From positions 62,001-126,000 of the forward strand of contig NZ_JAKSXZ010000092.1 of the NCBI RefSeq assembly GCF_022829465.1: a stretch of DNA of 64,000 nucleotides, given 5' to 3'. Below the pieces are notes generated by a model, which saw only the letters and a list, made by a program, of their open reading frames with translations, did no database searches and was not told the origin of the DNA. Source of the DNA: Methylobacterium sp. J-067. Its GTDB lineage: Bacteria > Pseudomonadota > Alphaproteobacteria > Rhizobiales > Beijerinckiaceae. The translations under genes were made by a program, and so were the position numbers. Shown one piece after another: positions 26,818 to 35,469 of this stretch; position 1 is the first letter of the stretch, and each line of letters begins with the position of its first letter.

Positions 26818-27623
26818 GCGGGGATCCGCGCCCGGTCGGCGAGGACGACCTCCACGGCCTGATCGACGGTCGTCTCGAACCGGAGCGGCAGGCGCTGGTC
26901 GAGGCATGGCTCAGGGGAAACCCCGCGCGGGCGGCGGAGGTCTCGGCGGATCGCGCCCTACGCGAGCGCTTGCGTGCCCGCCTCGCGCCGATCGCCGAGG
27001 AGGCGATTCCGGCGCGGCTCCGGGTGGCCAACATCCGCTCGCGACATCGCCCGATAACCTACCGCTGGCTTCCGGTCGCGGCTGCGGCCGTGCTCTGCCT
27101 CGCGGTCGGCGGCGCCGCCGGCTGGTTCGGCCATGCCGCGCGGCAGGTACCCACGGTCACGCTCGCGCGAACCGAGCCAGCGACCGACGACGCGGTGGCG
27201 GCCTTCCGCACCTACGTGGTCGAGGCGGTGCATCCGGTGGAGGTGCGCGCCGACGAGAAGCCGCACCTTGTTACGTGGCTCTCGAAGCGCCTCGGCCGGG
27301 CGGTGACCACCCCCGACCTTACGGCGTACGGCTTCCGCCTGATGGGCGGCCGGCTGCTGCCGGCGGGTTCCGAATCCGCCGCGATGCTGATGTACGATGA
27401 CGACCACGGCACCCGGCTGACACTCTACAGCCGCGTAGGCGATGCGGATGGCCGCACGGTGTTCCGCTTCGCCCGCGAGGGCGACATCGCCGCCTTCTCC
27501 TGGGTCGATGGCGGCATGTCCTACGTCGTCACGGGTCGCACCGACGAGGCGCGGCTGTTGATCGTCGCGCAGTCGGTCGACGCGCAAGTCCGTGGACTGC
27601 CGGTTCCGCAGCGGCAACCATGA
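26814..27623 (+). CDS. transmembrane anti-sigma factor
   Basis: A 269-residue protein with a cytoplasmic N-terminal domain (1-75, DDLHGLIDGRLEPERQ, typical of the anti-sigma fold), one membrane helix (about 82-105, WLPVAAAAVLCLAVGGAAGW) and a periplasmic C-terminal domain of about 160 residues, presumably the sensor. It lacks the HxxxCxxC zinc motif of ZAS anti-sigma factors. Overlap with the sigma gene indicates coupled synthesis. The signal is unknown; the regulon suggests sulfite, copper or another periplasmic stress. Confidence 0.85.
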   Translation: MSGDPRPVGEDDLHGLIDGRLEPERQALVEAWLRGNPARAAEVSADRALRERLRARLAPIAEEAIPARLRVANIRSRHRPITYRWLPVAAAAVLCLAVGGAAGWFGHAARQVPTVTLARTEPATDDAVAAFRTYVVEAVHPVEVRADEKPHLVTWLSKRLGRAVTTPDLTAYGFRLMGGRLLPAGSESAAMLMYDDDHGTRLTLYSRVGDADGRTVFRFAREGDIAAFSWVDGGMSYVVTGRTDEARLLIVAQSVDAQVRGLPVPQRQP

Positions 27624-28510
27624 CCCTCGACCAACTCCGCATCTTTGTGGCGGTGGCCGAGCGACAGCACGTGACGCGGGCCGCCGAAGCGCTGAACCTC
27701 GTCCAGTCGGCGGTCAGCACGGCGATCGCCAACATCGAGGGGCGACACGCCACCAAGCTCTTTCACCGGGTCGGCCGCGGGATCGAGCTGACTGAGGCGG
27801 GGCGCATATTTCTCGTCGAGGCCCGCGCCGTGCTCGCCCGGGCCGAGGCCGCCGAACTGGTGCTCGCCGACCTCAGCGGCCTGCGGCGCGGGACGCTGGC
27901 GCTCTACGCCAGCCAGACCATCGCCAGCGACTGGCTGCCTCGCCACCTCGTCGCCTTCCGCCGGGCCTACCCTGAGATCGCTATCCGGTTGGCGGTGGGC
28001 AACACCACCGACGCCGCCGACGCGGTGCGCGCCGGGCAGGCCGAACTCGGCTTCGTCGAGGGGGCGCTCGACGACCCGACGCTTGCGAGCACCACCATCG
28101 CGCAGGACCAACTGGTCCTCGTGGTCGCCCCTGGCCATGCCTTCGCCGGGGCGACCGACCTCGAACCCGAAAATCTCGCCGGGGCCGACTGGGTGCTGCG
28201 CGAGGCGGGATCGGGAACCCGCTCGGCCTTCGAGGCGGCCCTGGGTGCGGCCGGCCTCGCAGCCGCCCAGCTTCGGGTCACGCTCGAACTGCCCTCTAAC
28301 GAGGCGGTGCGCGCCGCCGTCGAGGCCGGGGGCGGGGCCGCCGTCCTGTCCGAGACCGTGGTCGCCGCCGCGCTTCGGACCGGAACCCTGGTGCGGGCGG
28401 CGTTCGCCCTGCCGAGCCGGCCGTTCCGGGTGCTGCGCCACAAGGAGCGCTACCGCAGCCGGGCCGCCGACGCGTTGCTCGACCTGATCGCGACGGCGGA
28501 TGCCGGATGA
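27620..28510 (+). CDS. LysR-type regulator, YeiE/CysB-like
   Basis: A 296-residue LysR regulator: winged helix-turn-helix at 1-60 (LVQSAVSTAIANIEGRHATKLFHR) and an effector domain with LALYASQTIASDWLP, VGNTTDAADAVRAG and LREAGSGTR. The last two resemble the sulfate/sulfite-binding pocket of YeiE-like regulators. YeiE in enterobacteria responds to sulfite and is linked to yeiH; a YeiH gene and two sulfite oxidases lie within 7 kb. The gene overlaps the anti-sigma stop (ATGA) and the next start, so it belongs to the sigma operon. Confidence 0.82.
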   Translation: MTLDQLRIFVAVAERQHVTRAAEALNLVQSAVSTAIANIEGRHATKLFHRVGRGIELTEAGRIFLVEARAVLARAEAAELVLADLSGLRRGTLALYASQTIASDWLPRHLVAFRRAYPEIAIRLAVGNTTDAADAVRAGQAELGFVEGALDDPTLASTTIAQDQLVLVVAPGHAFAGATDLEPENLAGADWVLREAGSGTRSAFEAALGAAGLAAAQLRVTLELPSNEAVRAAVEAGGGAAVLSETVVAAALRTGTLVRAAFALPSRPFRVLRHKERYRSRAADALLDLIATADAG

Positions 28511-28878
28511 GCGATCCTGCGAAACCCGTGCACCCCGACGATCCCCGGGTGAGGCTCGCCGAGGACCGGACGGTTCTGGCAGCCGAGCGTACGTTCGTGG
28601 CGTGGCTTCGCACCGGGCTCGCCTTCCTCGGCGTCGGCCTGGCCGCGCAGCGCTTCCTGCGGGAGGTGCTGGCGGTCTGGCCGCTGAAGGTGCTGTCGCT
28701 CACGTTGATCGCCTGCGCGCTTGCCTCGTTCGCCGGCGCCGCATGGCGGGACCGGGCGATCCGGGCGCGTCTCGCCGATGCCGAGATCCCGATGATGCCG
28801 CGCATCCTCACCGTCGGGATCGTGGCCTTGCTGATCGCGATCTCGGGCCTTGCGGCCACCGCCCTGCTCTGGGCGTGA
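28507..28878 (+). CDS. DUF202 inner-membrane protein
   Basis: A 123-residue protein with the DUF202 signature AEDRTVLAAERTFVAWLRTG (about 18-37) and three hydrophobic segments (about 38-52, 60-78, 100-120). Function of the family is unknown. It is last in the sigma operon, overlapping the LysR stop by 4 bases, and converges with the sulfite oxidase gene 3 bases away. Confidence 0.85.
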   Translation: MSDPAKPVHPDDPRVRLAEDRTVLAAERTFVAWLRTGLAFLGVGLAAQRFLREVLAVWPLKVLSLTLIACALASFAGAAWRDRAIRARLADAEIPMMPRILTVGIVALLIAISGLAATALLWA

Positions 28879-28881
28879 CGG

Positions 28882-29967
28882 TCAGGCCACAGTGACCCGT
28901 ACCCGGTGCCAGGCGGCGCTGAGGTAGCCCTTGTAGTTCCAGGTGTCGTCGGGCGCGGCCGGCTGGGTCTGGCCGGCGGAGTCCCAGGCCCGCACCGCGA
29001 GTTCGTGCTCGCCCGCGGTCAGCTCGCGGTCGATCTCCCAGAACGTCCAGGCGTAGGGCGCGTCGGCATCGCGGTCGATCCGGGCCTGCGCCCAGCTGCG
29101 GCCGCCATCCGTCGAGACGTCGACGCGGGCGACCGCGCGATCGCTGGCGATGGCGTAGCCGCGGATCGCGTGCCGGCCGGGCTTCAACGCTGCGCCGCGG
29201 GCGGGCTCGCAGATCGCGCTGTTGAGCGGCATCGCCTCGATGGTGATGCCGTGGGCGGGGTCCGCGGTCTCGGCGGTCACGTCGGGCGGAAACAGCTTGT
29301 AGTCGTCGGCCTGCATCGGGTTGTCGGAGGGGTGGTCCTGCACCGTGATGCGGGCGAGCCATTTCGGGCTGCGGATGCCGGCAAATCCCGGCACCACCAC
29401 GCGCAACGGATAGCCGTGCTCGGGGGCGAGAGGCTCGCCGTTCATCGCGAAGGCGAGCAGCGTCTCGGGCGCCAGCGCCTTGGCGAGCGGGATCGAGGCG
29501 CCGAAGCGTATGTCCGACCCCGCGATACGGTCGTGGCTCTCGAAGGCGACGTGGCGCGGACTGCCCGCATCGATCCCGGCGGCGTGCAGGACGTCGGCGA
29601 GCCGCACCCCAGTCCATTCCGCGTTGCCGATGGCGCCGGCCGCCCACGGGTCGCCGGCGACCGGGGCCACCGCCAGCATGTCGGCCCGGCGGTTGCCGGC
29701 GCATTGCATCACCGCCGTGACGGTGACGTGCGCGAAGCGTGCCTTCAGATCGGCGACGGACAATTCGAGGGGCGTCGCGATCATCCCGTCGACAGTCAGG
29801 CGGTAGCCGTCGGCGTCGAGGTCCGGGATGTCGCCGTGGCTGCGGACGTAGAAGTCGGCCTGGTCGGTGAGGAAGGCCGCCCGCAGGCGATCGAGCGGCG
29901 GCTCGGCATTGTAGGGCGCCTCGCCGTGCACGATGAGGCGGTCCTTGCGCTGGAACAGGCCGAGCAT
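28882..29967 (-). CDS. sulfite oxidase-type molybdopterin oxidoreductase
   Basis: A 361-residue member of the sulfite oxidase family without a signal peptide. The molybdenum-ligating Cys lies in MQCAGNRR (about residue 107), followed by GAIGNAEWTGVRLADVL, the cofactor pocket, and YPLRVVVPGFAGIRSPKWL. The C-terminal Ig-like dimerisation domain is present (DVSTDGGRSWAQA). Family members oxidise sulfite to sulfate. The missing leader suggests a cytoplasmic enzyme, unlike the SorA-type one nearby. It lies downstream of a propeller gene, but a strong hairpin separates them. Confidence 0.85.
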   Translation of the reverse strand: MLGLFQRKDRLIVHGEAPYNAEPPLDRLRAAFLTDQADFYVRSHGDIPDLDADGYRLTVDGMIATPLELSVADLKARFAHVTVTAVMQCAGNRRADMLAVAPVAGDPWAAGAIGNAEWTGVRLADVLHAAGIDAGSPRHVAFESHDRIAGSDIRFGASIPLAKALAPETLLAFAMNGEPLAPEHGYPLRVVVPGFAGIRSPKWLARITVQDHPSDNPMQADDYKLFPPDVTAETADPAHGITIEAMPLNSAICEPARGAALKPGRHAIRGYAIASDRAVARVDVSTDGGRSWAQARIDRDADAPYAWTFWEIDRELTAGEHELAVRAWDSAGQTQPAAPDDTWNYKGYLSAAWHRVRVTVA

Positions 29968-30008
29968 GGGGTTTTTGTCCTGCGTTCGTGACGTATCGAC
30001 GACGAGAA

Positions 30009-30038
30009 CGCGCCGGGGGCGATAAGGCCCCCGGCGCG
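30009..30038 (-). terminator. strong GC hairpin between propeller and sulfite oxidase genes
   Basis: CGCGCCGGGGGC pairs with GCCCCCGGCGCG (30009-30020 with 30027-30038), a 12-bp stem with a 6-base loop. On the minus strand it follows the propeller stop and precedes the oxidase start, so it would attenuate read-through. Confidence 0.65.
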
Positions 30039-30045
30039 CGTCGCC

Positions 30046-31029
30046 TCAGGGCTTCATCGTCGAGACCACCGCGTTCTTCGCCCGGTCCACTACGGCGACG
30101 CTGAGGTCGCGGTTGAGGACGTAGGCATGGGCGTTGTCGGCCGAGAACGCGATCGCCTGGCGCGGCTCGTTCAGGCCGGTCACCGTGGCGACGACCTTGA
30201 GGGTGCCGGTGTCGATCACCGAGAGCGAGTTGTCCTTCAGGTTGCCCGAATAGACGAAGCGCCCGTCCGGGGTCAGTGCGGCGCCGTAGGGGTCCTTGCC
30301 CACTTCCACTTCGGAGGTGACCTTATGGGCGGCGACATCGACCACGCCGATGGTATTACGGCCGCTGTTGGCGGCAAAAAGCGTCTTGCCGTCCTTGGTG
30401 ATCGAGATGGCGCGCAGCTTGTCGAACCCGGCGATCTCACCGGTGATCTTGTTGGTGGCGGTATCGACCAACGTGATCTTGTCGCCAAGGAAGTTCGTGA
30501 CGAACACGGTCTTGCCGTCAGGCGACAGCTTCACGCCCTGGCGCGGCTGCGCGAAGCCGGGGATCACGGCCTCGGCGAGCATGGTCCTGGTGTCGAACAC
30601 GGTCAGCGTGCTCGCGGCCTCGTTGTTGACGTAGAGCTTGGCCCCGTCGGCCGAGAGCACCGTGCCGAACGCGCCGGGGCCGGCGGCGAGAACGCCGGCT
30701 TCCTTGCCGGTGGCGGTCTCATAGACCGTGATCCGGCCGGTGCCACTGTCGGAGACGTAGAAGCGGGCGCCGTCCGGCGCGAAAACGATGTTGCGCGGCG
30801 TGACGAAGCCGTCGAGGCGGCGCAGCACCGTGCCCTTGGCGACGTCGTAGACGATGACGGCGCTCTCCTCGCTGTTCGACACAGCGGCGACGGTCCCAGC
30901 GGCGTTCAGCGCCAGGGCGTTGTTCTTGATCGCGCCGTCGAAGCCAGCGGCGGACCCGGGCTGGCCCTGGGCGAGGAGCAAGGCGGCTCCGGCGAGGAGG
31001 GCGCGGAGGCTGGTGCGGACGTGGGTCAT
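30046..31029 (-). CDS. exported YVTN-type beta-propeller protein
   Basis: A 327-residue protein with a signal peptide (1-27, GSAAG) and seven propeller-like units such as NIVFAPDGARFYVSDSGTGRITVYETATG and AISITKDGKTLFAANSGRNTIGVVD. No active-site residues stand out. It lies 84 bases downstream of the terminator-like hairpin after sorAB but has its own ECF-type promoter at 31143-31169. A shared role with the propeller at 23840, perhaps as redox-partner scaffolds, is speculation. Confidence 0.85.
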   Translation of the reverse strand: MTHVRTSLRALLAGAALLLAQGQPGSAAGFDGAIKNNALALNAAGTVAAVSNSEESAVIVYDVAKGTVLRRLDGFVTPRNIVFAPDGARFYVSDSGTGRITVYETATGKEAGVLAAGPGAFGTVLSADGAKLYVNNEAASTLTVFDTRTMLAEAVIPGFAQPRQGVKLSPDGKTVFVTNFLGDKITLVDTATNKITGEIAGFDKLRAISITKDGKTLFAANSGRNTIGVVDVAAHKVTSEVEVGKDPYGAALTPDGRFVYSGNLKDNSLSVIDTGTLKVVATVTGLNEPRQAIAFSADNAHAYVLNRDLSVAVVDRAKNAVVSTMKP

Positions 31030-31142
31030 GAAGCGTGTCTCTCTGGCATGCGCGCTCGTTCGGCGGCCGGGGCCTGCCGTGAGGCATGGTTCTAATTCGG
31101 ATTGCGTGATGCGAGACCGGTTTGGCCGTGCATCGCCCTGGG

Positions 31143-31169
31143 GAGATGCCGGAGGGCGCGGTCTATTCC
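31143..31169 (-). promoter_or_regulatory. ECF-type promoter 3 (propeller gene)
   Basis: On the minus strand GGAATA-N15-CATCTC, flanked by GGG and CCC as in promoter 1. It lies 114 bases before the propeller start. Confidence 0.75.
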
Positions 31170-31203
31170 CCGAGGCCGGCGAAAAAAACGCGGCGGCCTC
31201 GGG
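31169..31203 (-). terminator. terminator-like hairpin after sorAB
   Basis: CCCGAGGCC (31169-31177) pairs with GGCCTCGGG (31195-31203). On the minus strand it begins 10 bases after the sorB stop and contains a run of seven T in the loop. It abuts promoter 3. Confidence 0.55.
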
Positions 31204-31213
31204 ATTCGGGGGT

Positions 31214-31552
31214 TCAGGGCGTCGGCTTCAACGCCGTGAGGTAGTCGACGATGGTCTGCACGTCGGCCGGATCGACCGGCGCCTTGTAGACGTGAACCAT
31301 CTTGTTCACGGTCTCGGTCCACTGCGCCTTCGTGAGCTTGGGCTGGGTCAGCACCATCCCGGCCGAGTGGCAGGCGAGGCAGTTGTTGTTGACCGCCTCG
31401 GCCCCCGGCCCGTCCGGGAAGATCCGGTCGGAAGTCGGGAATTCGATCGATTGCGAGGTGAAGCGCATCGGCTCGGGAGCCGAAGCGGCGAACGCCACCA
31501 GGGGAGACAGTATGAGGGCGGCGATGAGGGCCGCAGGGCGGATCGGGTTCAT
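31214..31552 (-). CDS. sorB: c-type cytochrome subunit of sulfite dehydrogenase
   Basis: A 112-residue exported monohaem cytochrome c: signal peptide 1-22 (AFAAS), haem-binding CLACH at about residues 58-62 and a distal Met in the C-terminal half (NKMVHVYK). Size and position after SorA match SorB, the electron-accepting subunit of periplasmic SorAB sulfite dehydrogenases. The ATG at 31552 lies 11 bases after the sorA stop, so they are co-transcribed from promoter 4. Confidence 0.85.
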   Translation of the reverse strand: MNPIRPAALIAALILSPLVAFAASAPEPMRFTSQSIEFPTSDRIFPDGPGAEAVNNNCLACHSAGMVLTQPKLTKAQWTETVNKMVHVYKAPVDPADVQTIVDYLTALKPTP

Positions 31553-31563
31553 GGCTGTTCTCC

Positions 31564-32787
31564 TCAAGCGGCCTGGAAGGACACGGCCTCGATGCCGTTC
31601 TGCATGAAGCCGGCCCCGTTCCAGACCCGGTCCAGGGGCTGCGCGACGCCGTTGGTGTTGGTGCAGCGGACCCTGACCGTGTGGCTGCCGGCAGCCAATG
31701 CCGGCAAGCTGCCGTCGAAGCGGCGGAAGCTGTAGGGGCCTTCGTCCGCGCCGAGCTGCGCCGGGAACCACGTCGCGCCGCTGTCGCCTGAGAAGTCCAC
31801 CGCCTTCACCCCGCAATCGCCGCCGAAGGCGATGCCGCGCAACGCCACCGGCGTTCCGGCCGCCACCTTGGCGCCATCGGTCAGGTTGGTGACGAACGAG
31901 CGCGGCACCATCCTGTTGATCGGCACCGTCTTGAAGCCGGTCTGACCGGGCTTGATGTTAGCGCCCGGCACGTCAGGAATGCGGTAAGCGGTCTTCATCC
32001 AGTACCCGTCGTCGGGCTTGTCCAGCACTTCGATGTCGGACAGCATCTTGACCCAGTAGGTCGAGTACCAGCCCGGCACCACGAGCCGGAGCGGGAAACC
32101 ATTGAGCAGCGGCAATTGCTCGCCGTTCATCGCGTAGGCGATCATCACCTCACCATTGTTGGCGTGCTTGAGATCGAGCGACTTCTTGAAGTCGGGCGCG
32201 TCGTCGACCACCGGCTCGTCGAGGCCGTTGAAGCGCACCTGCACGGCACCGGCCTTCACCCCGGCCTTTTCGAGCACGTCCCTGAGGCGCACGCCGGTCC
32301 AGCGGGCGTTGCCCATCGAACCGTTTGCCCATTGCGCGCCGGTCACCCGCGGCTCGAACAACCCGCGCGAATTGCCCGAGCACTGGTTCACTGCGGCGAT
32401 CTCGAAGCGCGGCAGGCCGGCGATGGCGTCGAGCGAGAGCGAGAGCTCCTTCTCGACATGGCCGTGGACCTTGAGCCGGAAGGTGCCGGCATCGACTTCG
32501 GTCGGGATCGAGGCCCAGTGCCAGCGGACGTAGAAGCGGTCGTTGGGGGTGAATACACCCTCGTCGAACACCGAGAACGGCGTCTCCAGTAGCGGCGGAT
32601 GAGTGCGCTGGAGGATCATCTCGGCCTTGCCCGGAAAGGCCGTGGTCAGCGCCCGCTCGTCCGGGCCGCCGGGCAGCGGAAGCTTCACCGAGCCCGCCGC
32701 CCAGGCCGGTATGGCGGCGCCGAGGCTTCCGAGCCCTAGGCCACCCAGGACGAGGCGGCGGTTCATCGGTCTGTCCAGTCCGTGCAT
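31564..32787 (-). CDS. sorA: SorA-type sulfite dehydrogenase, molybdopterin subunit
   Basis: A 407-residue sulfite oxidase-family protein with a Tat-like leader (MNRRLVLGGLGLGSLGAA) suiting export of a folded cofactor enzyme. The molybdenum-ligating Cys is in NQCSGNSRG (about residue 136). Other pocket segments are GSMGNARWTGVRLRDVL and FPLRLVVPGWYSTYWVK, then an Ig-like C-terminal domain. It oxidises sulfite to sulfate in the periplasm and passes electrons to the cytochrome encoded next. The ATG at 32787 has AAGGGGAG eight bases upstream, favouring it over 32766. Confidence 0.9.
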   Translation of the reverse strand: MHGLDRPMNRRLVLGGLGLGSLGAAIPAWAAGSVKLPLPGGPDERALTTAFPGKAEMILQRTHPPLLETPFSVFDEGVFTPNDRFYVRWHWASIPTEVDAGTFRLKVHGHVEKELSLSLDAIAGLPRFEIAAVNQCSGNSRGLFEPRVTGAQWANGSMGNARWTGVRLRDVLEKAGVKAGAVQVRFNGLDEPVVDDAPDFKKSLDLKHANNGEVMIAYAMNGEQLPLLNGFPLRLVVPGWYSTYWVKMLSDIEVLDKPDDGYWMKTAYRIPDVPGANIKPGQTGFKTVPINRMVPRSFVTNLTDGAKVAAGTPVALRGIAFGGDCGVKAVDFSGDSGATWFPAQLGADEGPYSFRRFDGSLPALAAGSHTVRVRCTNTNGVAQPLDRVWNGAGFMQNGIEAVSFQAA

Positions 32788-32862
32788 GGTCTCTCCCCTT
32801 GAAGGATGTCGGCGTCGATGCGTTCGAAGGCATCGGACCCGTGGCGATTCCTCGCGACCAGG

Positions 32863-32889
32863 GAGATGCTACGGGATACGATTTATTCC
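32863..32889 (-). promoter_or_regulatory. ECF-type promoter 4 (sorAB)
   Basis: On the minus strand GGAATA-N15-CATCTC, with TGG before and CC after, 75 bases before the sorA start. Element spacing is identical to promoters 1-3. Confidence 0.75.
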
Positions 32890-32983
32890 CACCAACGGTC
32901 TTTCGCGATACGAATGATCTCCAAACGCGATGATTTGAGAAGTTTCGATCTCCAATGGGACGATCAAGGACGCCGTCTCGGCG

Positions 32984-34216
32984 TCACGCCGCCGGCGCGC
33001 CGACGGGCGCGGTCCTGCGACACCCGAACAGGGCGTGACGCTCGGAAAAACCGCGCAAGGCGACGGTGCCGAGCGGTTCAAGGGCATGTGCCAACCCGTC
33101 GATGAAGGTGTCGGTGGCGATCAGCGGCGTGTTGTAGGTCTTGCACAGGCGCTCGACGCGGGCGAGCACGTTGAGATCGCGGCCGATCGCCGTGAAATCG
33201 ACCCGGTCGCCGCCGCCGATATTGCCGTAGGCGACCTCCCCGACATGAAGTGCGACGCCGACCTCGAAGGCAGCCCTGTCACCGTCGCGCAGGTTCGCAA
33301 GCGCATCAAGCGCGGCCTCGGCGGCACGCAAGGCGGCACTGCGCGCCTCGGCCTCGTCGCGATCGGCATCGAACACGGCCAGTAGCCCGTCGCCGATGTA
33401 CTTCAGCACCTCGCCGCCTTCCGCCTCGACGGCCGGCACGATGGCATCGAACATCCGGTTGAGGGCGGCCACGACACGGTCGGGGCTTTGCCGGTCGGAC
33501 AGTTCGCCGAACCCGCGCAGGTCGGTCAGCATCATCGCGGCCCGCATCAAGCGTACGTCGCCGCGCCGCACCGTGCCGGCCAGGATTTGCCGCGCCGGGT
33601 CGCGTCCGACATAGGCGCTCAGCACCGCGCCTAGCATGTCGTCGAGCGCCTTGATCTCGAACAGCAGCGAGAACGGCTCGACCAGTGCCAGCAACGTGTC
33701 GATCTCGATCGGCGTGAAGCCGCTCGGTCTCGCCGTGGCCCAGGAGGCGGCGCCCATGCGTCCACGCGCGGCGCGCAGCGGCACGATGAGGTAGTCGGTT
33801 AGACCCTCGGTGCGAAGCTCGCCGAGCACAGGAAACGGCAGCGGCCCATCCCCGTCGAGACGGCATCGGAATAAGGTACGGGTCTCGACTACGCGCTCGA
33901 CGGTGTTGCCGTGGAAGGTCGGCGTACTCTCGATGCCGTGGCGGCGACGCAGGGCTAGGCTCGACGCTCCTGGATGCCAGACGCGCATTACCCAGCGGAA
34001 CGACGGATGCAGGGTCGGCGCGTGGGTGGTGGCGCGGGCCAGTGGCAGGCCAAGCCCCGAGAGGCACGCACTGAACCCGTCGAGAAGGGCTGCCGCGTCC
34101 GCCGCTTCGCGACCCGGCCCCATCAACCATCCCGTCGCCTGCGCGACCGCCTCGGACGAACATTGGGACGAACGTGTCACGGCAGTTCTTTCATCAAGGT
34201 GTTGGATCGATGCCAT
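32984..34216 (-). CDS. class III adenylate/guanylate cyclase
   Basis: A 410-residue soluble protein. Residues 1-200 form a regulatory region without a clear known domain; residues 230-400 form the class III cyclase fold with LTDLRGFGELSD (first metal Asp), KYIGDGLLAVFD (second metal Asp) and VGVALHVGEVAYGNIG. It makes cyclic AMP or GMP; substrate specificity cannot be read with confidence. The ATG at 34216 is chosen because upstream codons are Arg-rich and overlap yeiH in another frame. It begins 8 bases after the yeiH stop, so the two form an operon. Confidence 0.85.
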   Translation of the reverse strand: MASIQHLDERTAVTRSSQCSSEAVAQATGWLMGPGREAADAAALLDGFSACLSGLGLPLARATTHAPTLHPSFRWVMRVWHPGASSLALRRRHGIESTPTFHGNTVERVVETRTLFRCRLDGDGPLPFPVLGELRTEGLTDYLIVPLRAARGRMGAASWATARPSGFTPIEIDTLLALVEPFSLLFEIKALDDMLGAVLSAYVGRDPARQILAGTVRRGDVRLMRAAMMLTDLRGFGELSDRQSPDRVVAALNRMFDAIVPAVEAEGGEVLKYIGDGLLAVFDADRDEAEARSAALRAAEAALDALANLRDGDRAAFEVGVALHVGEVAYGNIGGGDRVDFTAIGRDLNVLARVERLCKTYNTPLIATDTFIDGLAHALEPLGTVALRGFSERHALFGCRRTAPVGAPAA

Positions 34217-34224
34217 AGCGCGGA

Positions 34225-35322
34225 TCAGACGAGGCCGAGCACGCGGATCAGGCCGAGGCTGACGGCGCCGAGGGCGAGGAGCGAGGCGACCACTGCGAGG
34301 GTCACCCGCGCCCCGGCCTTGGCGACGCTGCGCACGTCGACCCCGAGGCCGAGCGCCGCCATCGAGACCACGGTCAGCACGTTGGCGGTCTCCGACATTG
34401 GCGTGAGCGCAACCGGCGGGATCAGGCCCGTCGAGCGAAGGCCCGCGAGCGCAAGGAAGGCGAGGATGAACCACGGCACCAGGCGGTGGATCGCGAGGCC
34501 GCCGCGGGCCGGGCGGTCGCCCGCGGTGACGCCGGGGGCGGCCTCGTCGGTCTCCTCGCGCAGCCGGCTCGCGCCGAGCGAGAGCACCAGGACGACAGGG
34601 CCTAGCATCAGCACCCGGACGAGCTTCACCAGGGTTCCGACCTGGACGCTGAGCGCCGCGACCGGCGCGGTGGCGGCGAGCACCTGCGGCACGGCGTAGA
34701 CGGTAAGGCCGGCGAGCACGCCGTACTGCATCGGCGACAGGCCGAGCAGCGGCACCAGCAGCGGCAGGCCGAGCACCACCAGCACGCCTAGCACCGCAGT
34801 GAAGGCAATGGAGGCGGCGACGTCCTCGCCGTCTGCGCCGATCACCGGTGCCGTGGCGGCGATCGCCGAGTTGCCGCAGATGGAGTTCCCGCAGGCCACG
34901 AGGATCGCCATGCGCGGATGCAGCCCGAGCGCCCGGCCGATGCCATAGCTCGAAAGTATCGCGACCACGACGACGCCCGCGATGCCGAAAAGCAGACCCG
35001 GACCGGCGGCGAGGATCGTCGTGAGGCTGAGCGAGGCCCCGAGTAGAACGACCGCGATCTCCAGTACGGTCTTGGCCCCGAAGGCGATGCCGGGAAAGAA
35101 ACGTTGCGACGGGGTCCAGGCGGTGCGGATCGCGCTCCCGAGCAGGATCGCCAGCACCAGGGCTTCGAGCCAGGCGCGACCGAACAGATGCGCCTCGACG
35201 GCCTCGAAGCCGACCGCTGCGGCGGTGACCGCCATACAGAGACCCAGTCCCGGAAGGATGGCTCTCGTGCCGGCCAAGGCACGCATTGACCGAGCGTGGG
35301 AGAAAAGTCTGGGCGCGGACAT
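34225..35322 (-). CDS. yeiH: YeiH-family putative sulfur-anion exporter
   Basis: A 365-residue membrane protein of the YeiH/UPF0324 family, with about ten hydrophobic helices, for example MRALAGTRAILPGLGLCMAV and the VVLLGASLSLTTIL segment. The motif ACGNSICGNSAIAATAPVI is characteristic. Members are proposed to export sulfite or related anions. The ATG at 35322 has GGAG upstream with correct spacing and is preferred over a GTG at 35370. The surrounding SorAB and the YeiE-like LysR gene support a sulfite role. Confidence 0.85.
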   Translation of the reverse strand: MSAPRLFSHARSMRALAGTRAILPGLGLCMAVTAAAVGFEAVEAHLFGRAWLEALVLAILLGSAIRTAWTPSQRFFPGIAFGAKTVLEIAVVLLGASLSLTTILAAGPGLLFGIAGVVVVAILSSYGIGRALGLHPRMAILVACGNSICGNSAIAATAPVIGADGEDVAASIAFTAVLGVLVVLGLPLLVPLLGLSPMQYGVLAGLTVYAVPQVLAATAPVAALSVQVGTLVKLVRVLMLGPVVLVLSLGASRLREETDEAAPGVTAGDRPARGGLAIHRLVPWFILAFLALAGLRSTGLIPPVALTPMSETANVLTVVSMAALGLGVDVRSVAKAGARVTLAVVASLLALGAVSLGLIRVLGLV

Positions 35323-35469
35323 GGGTGGCTCCGATGTGATGCCGGAGAATCCCATGTTCTTTTCATTCACTCCAACGGAATGATTAGATGCTTCCCATCA
35401 CTGAAATAGATGAAATAAGTGCCCCTTCGCAGATCACGGAGACCCATTGTGAGACGCCGACAGGCGGAT

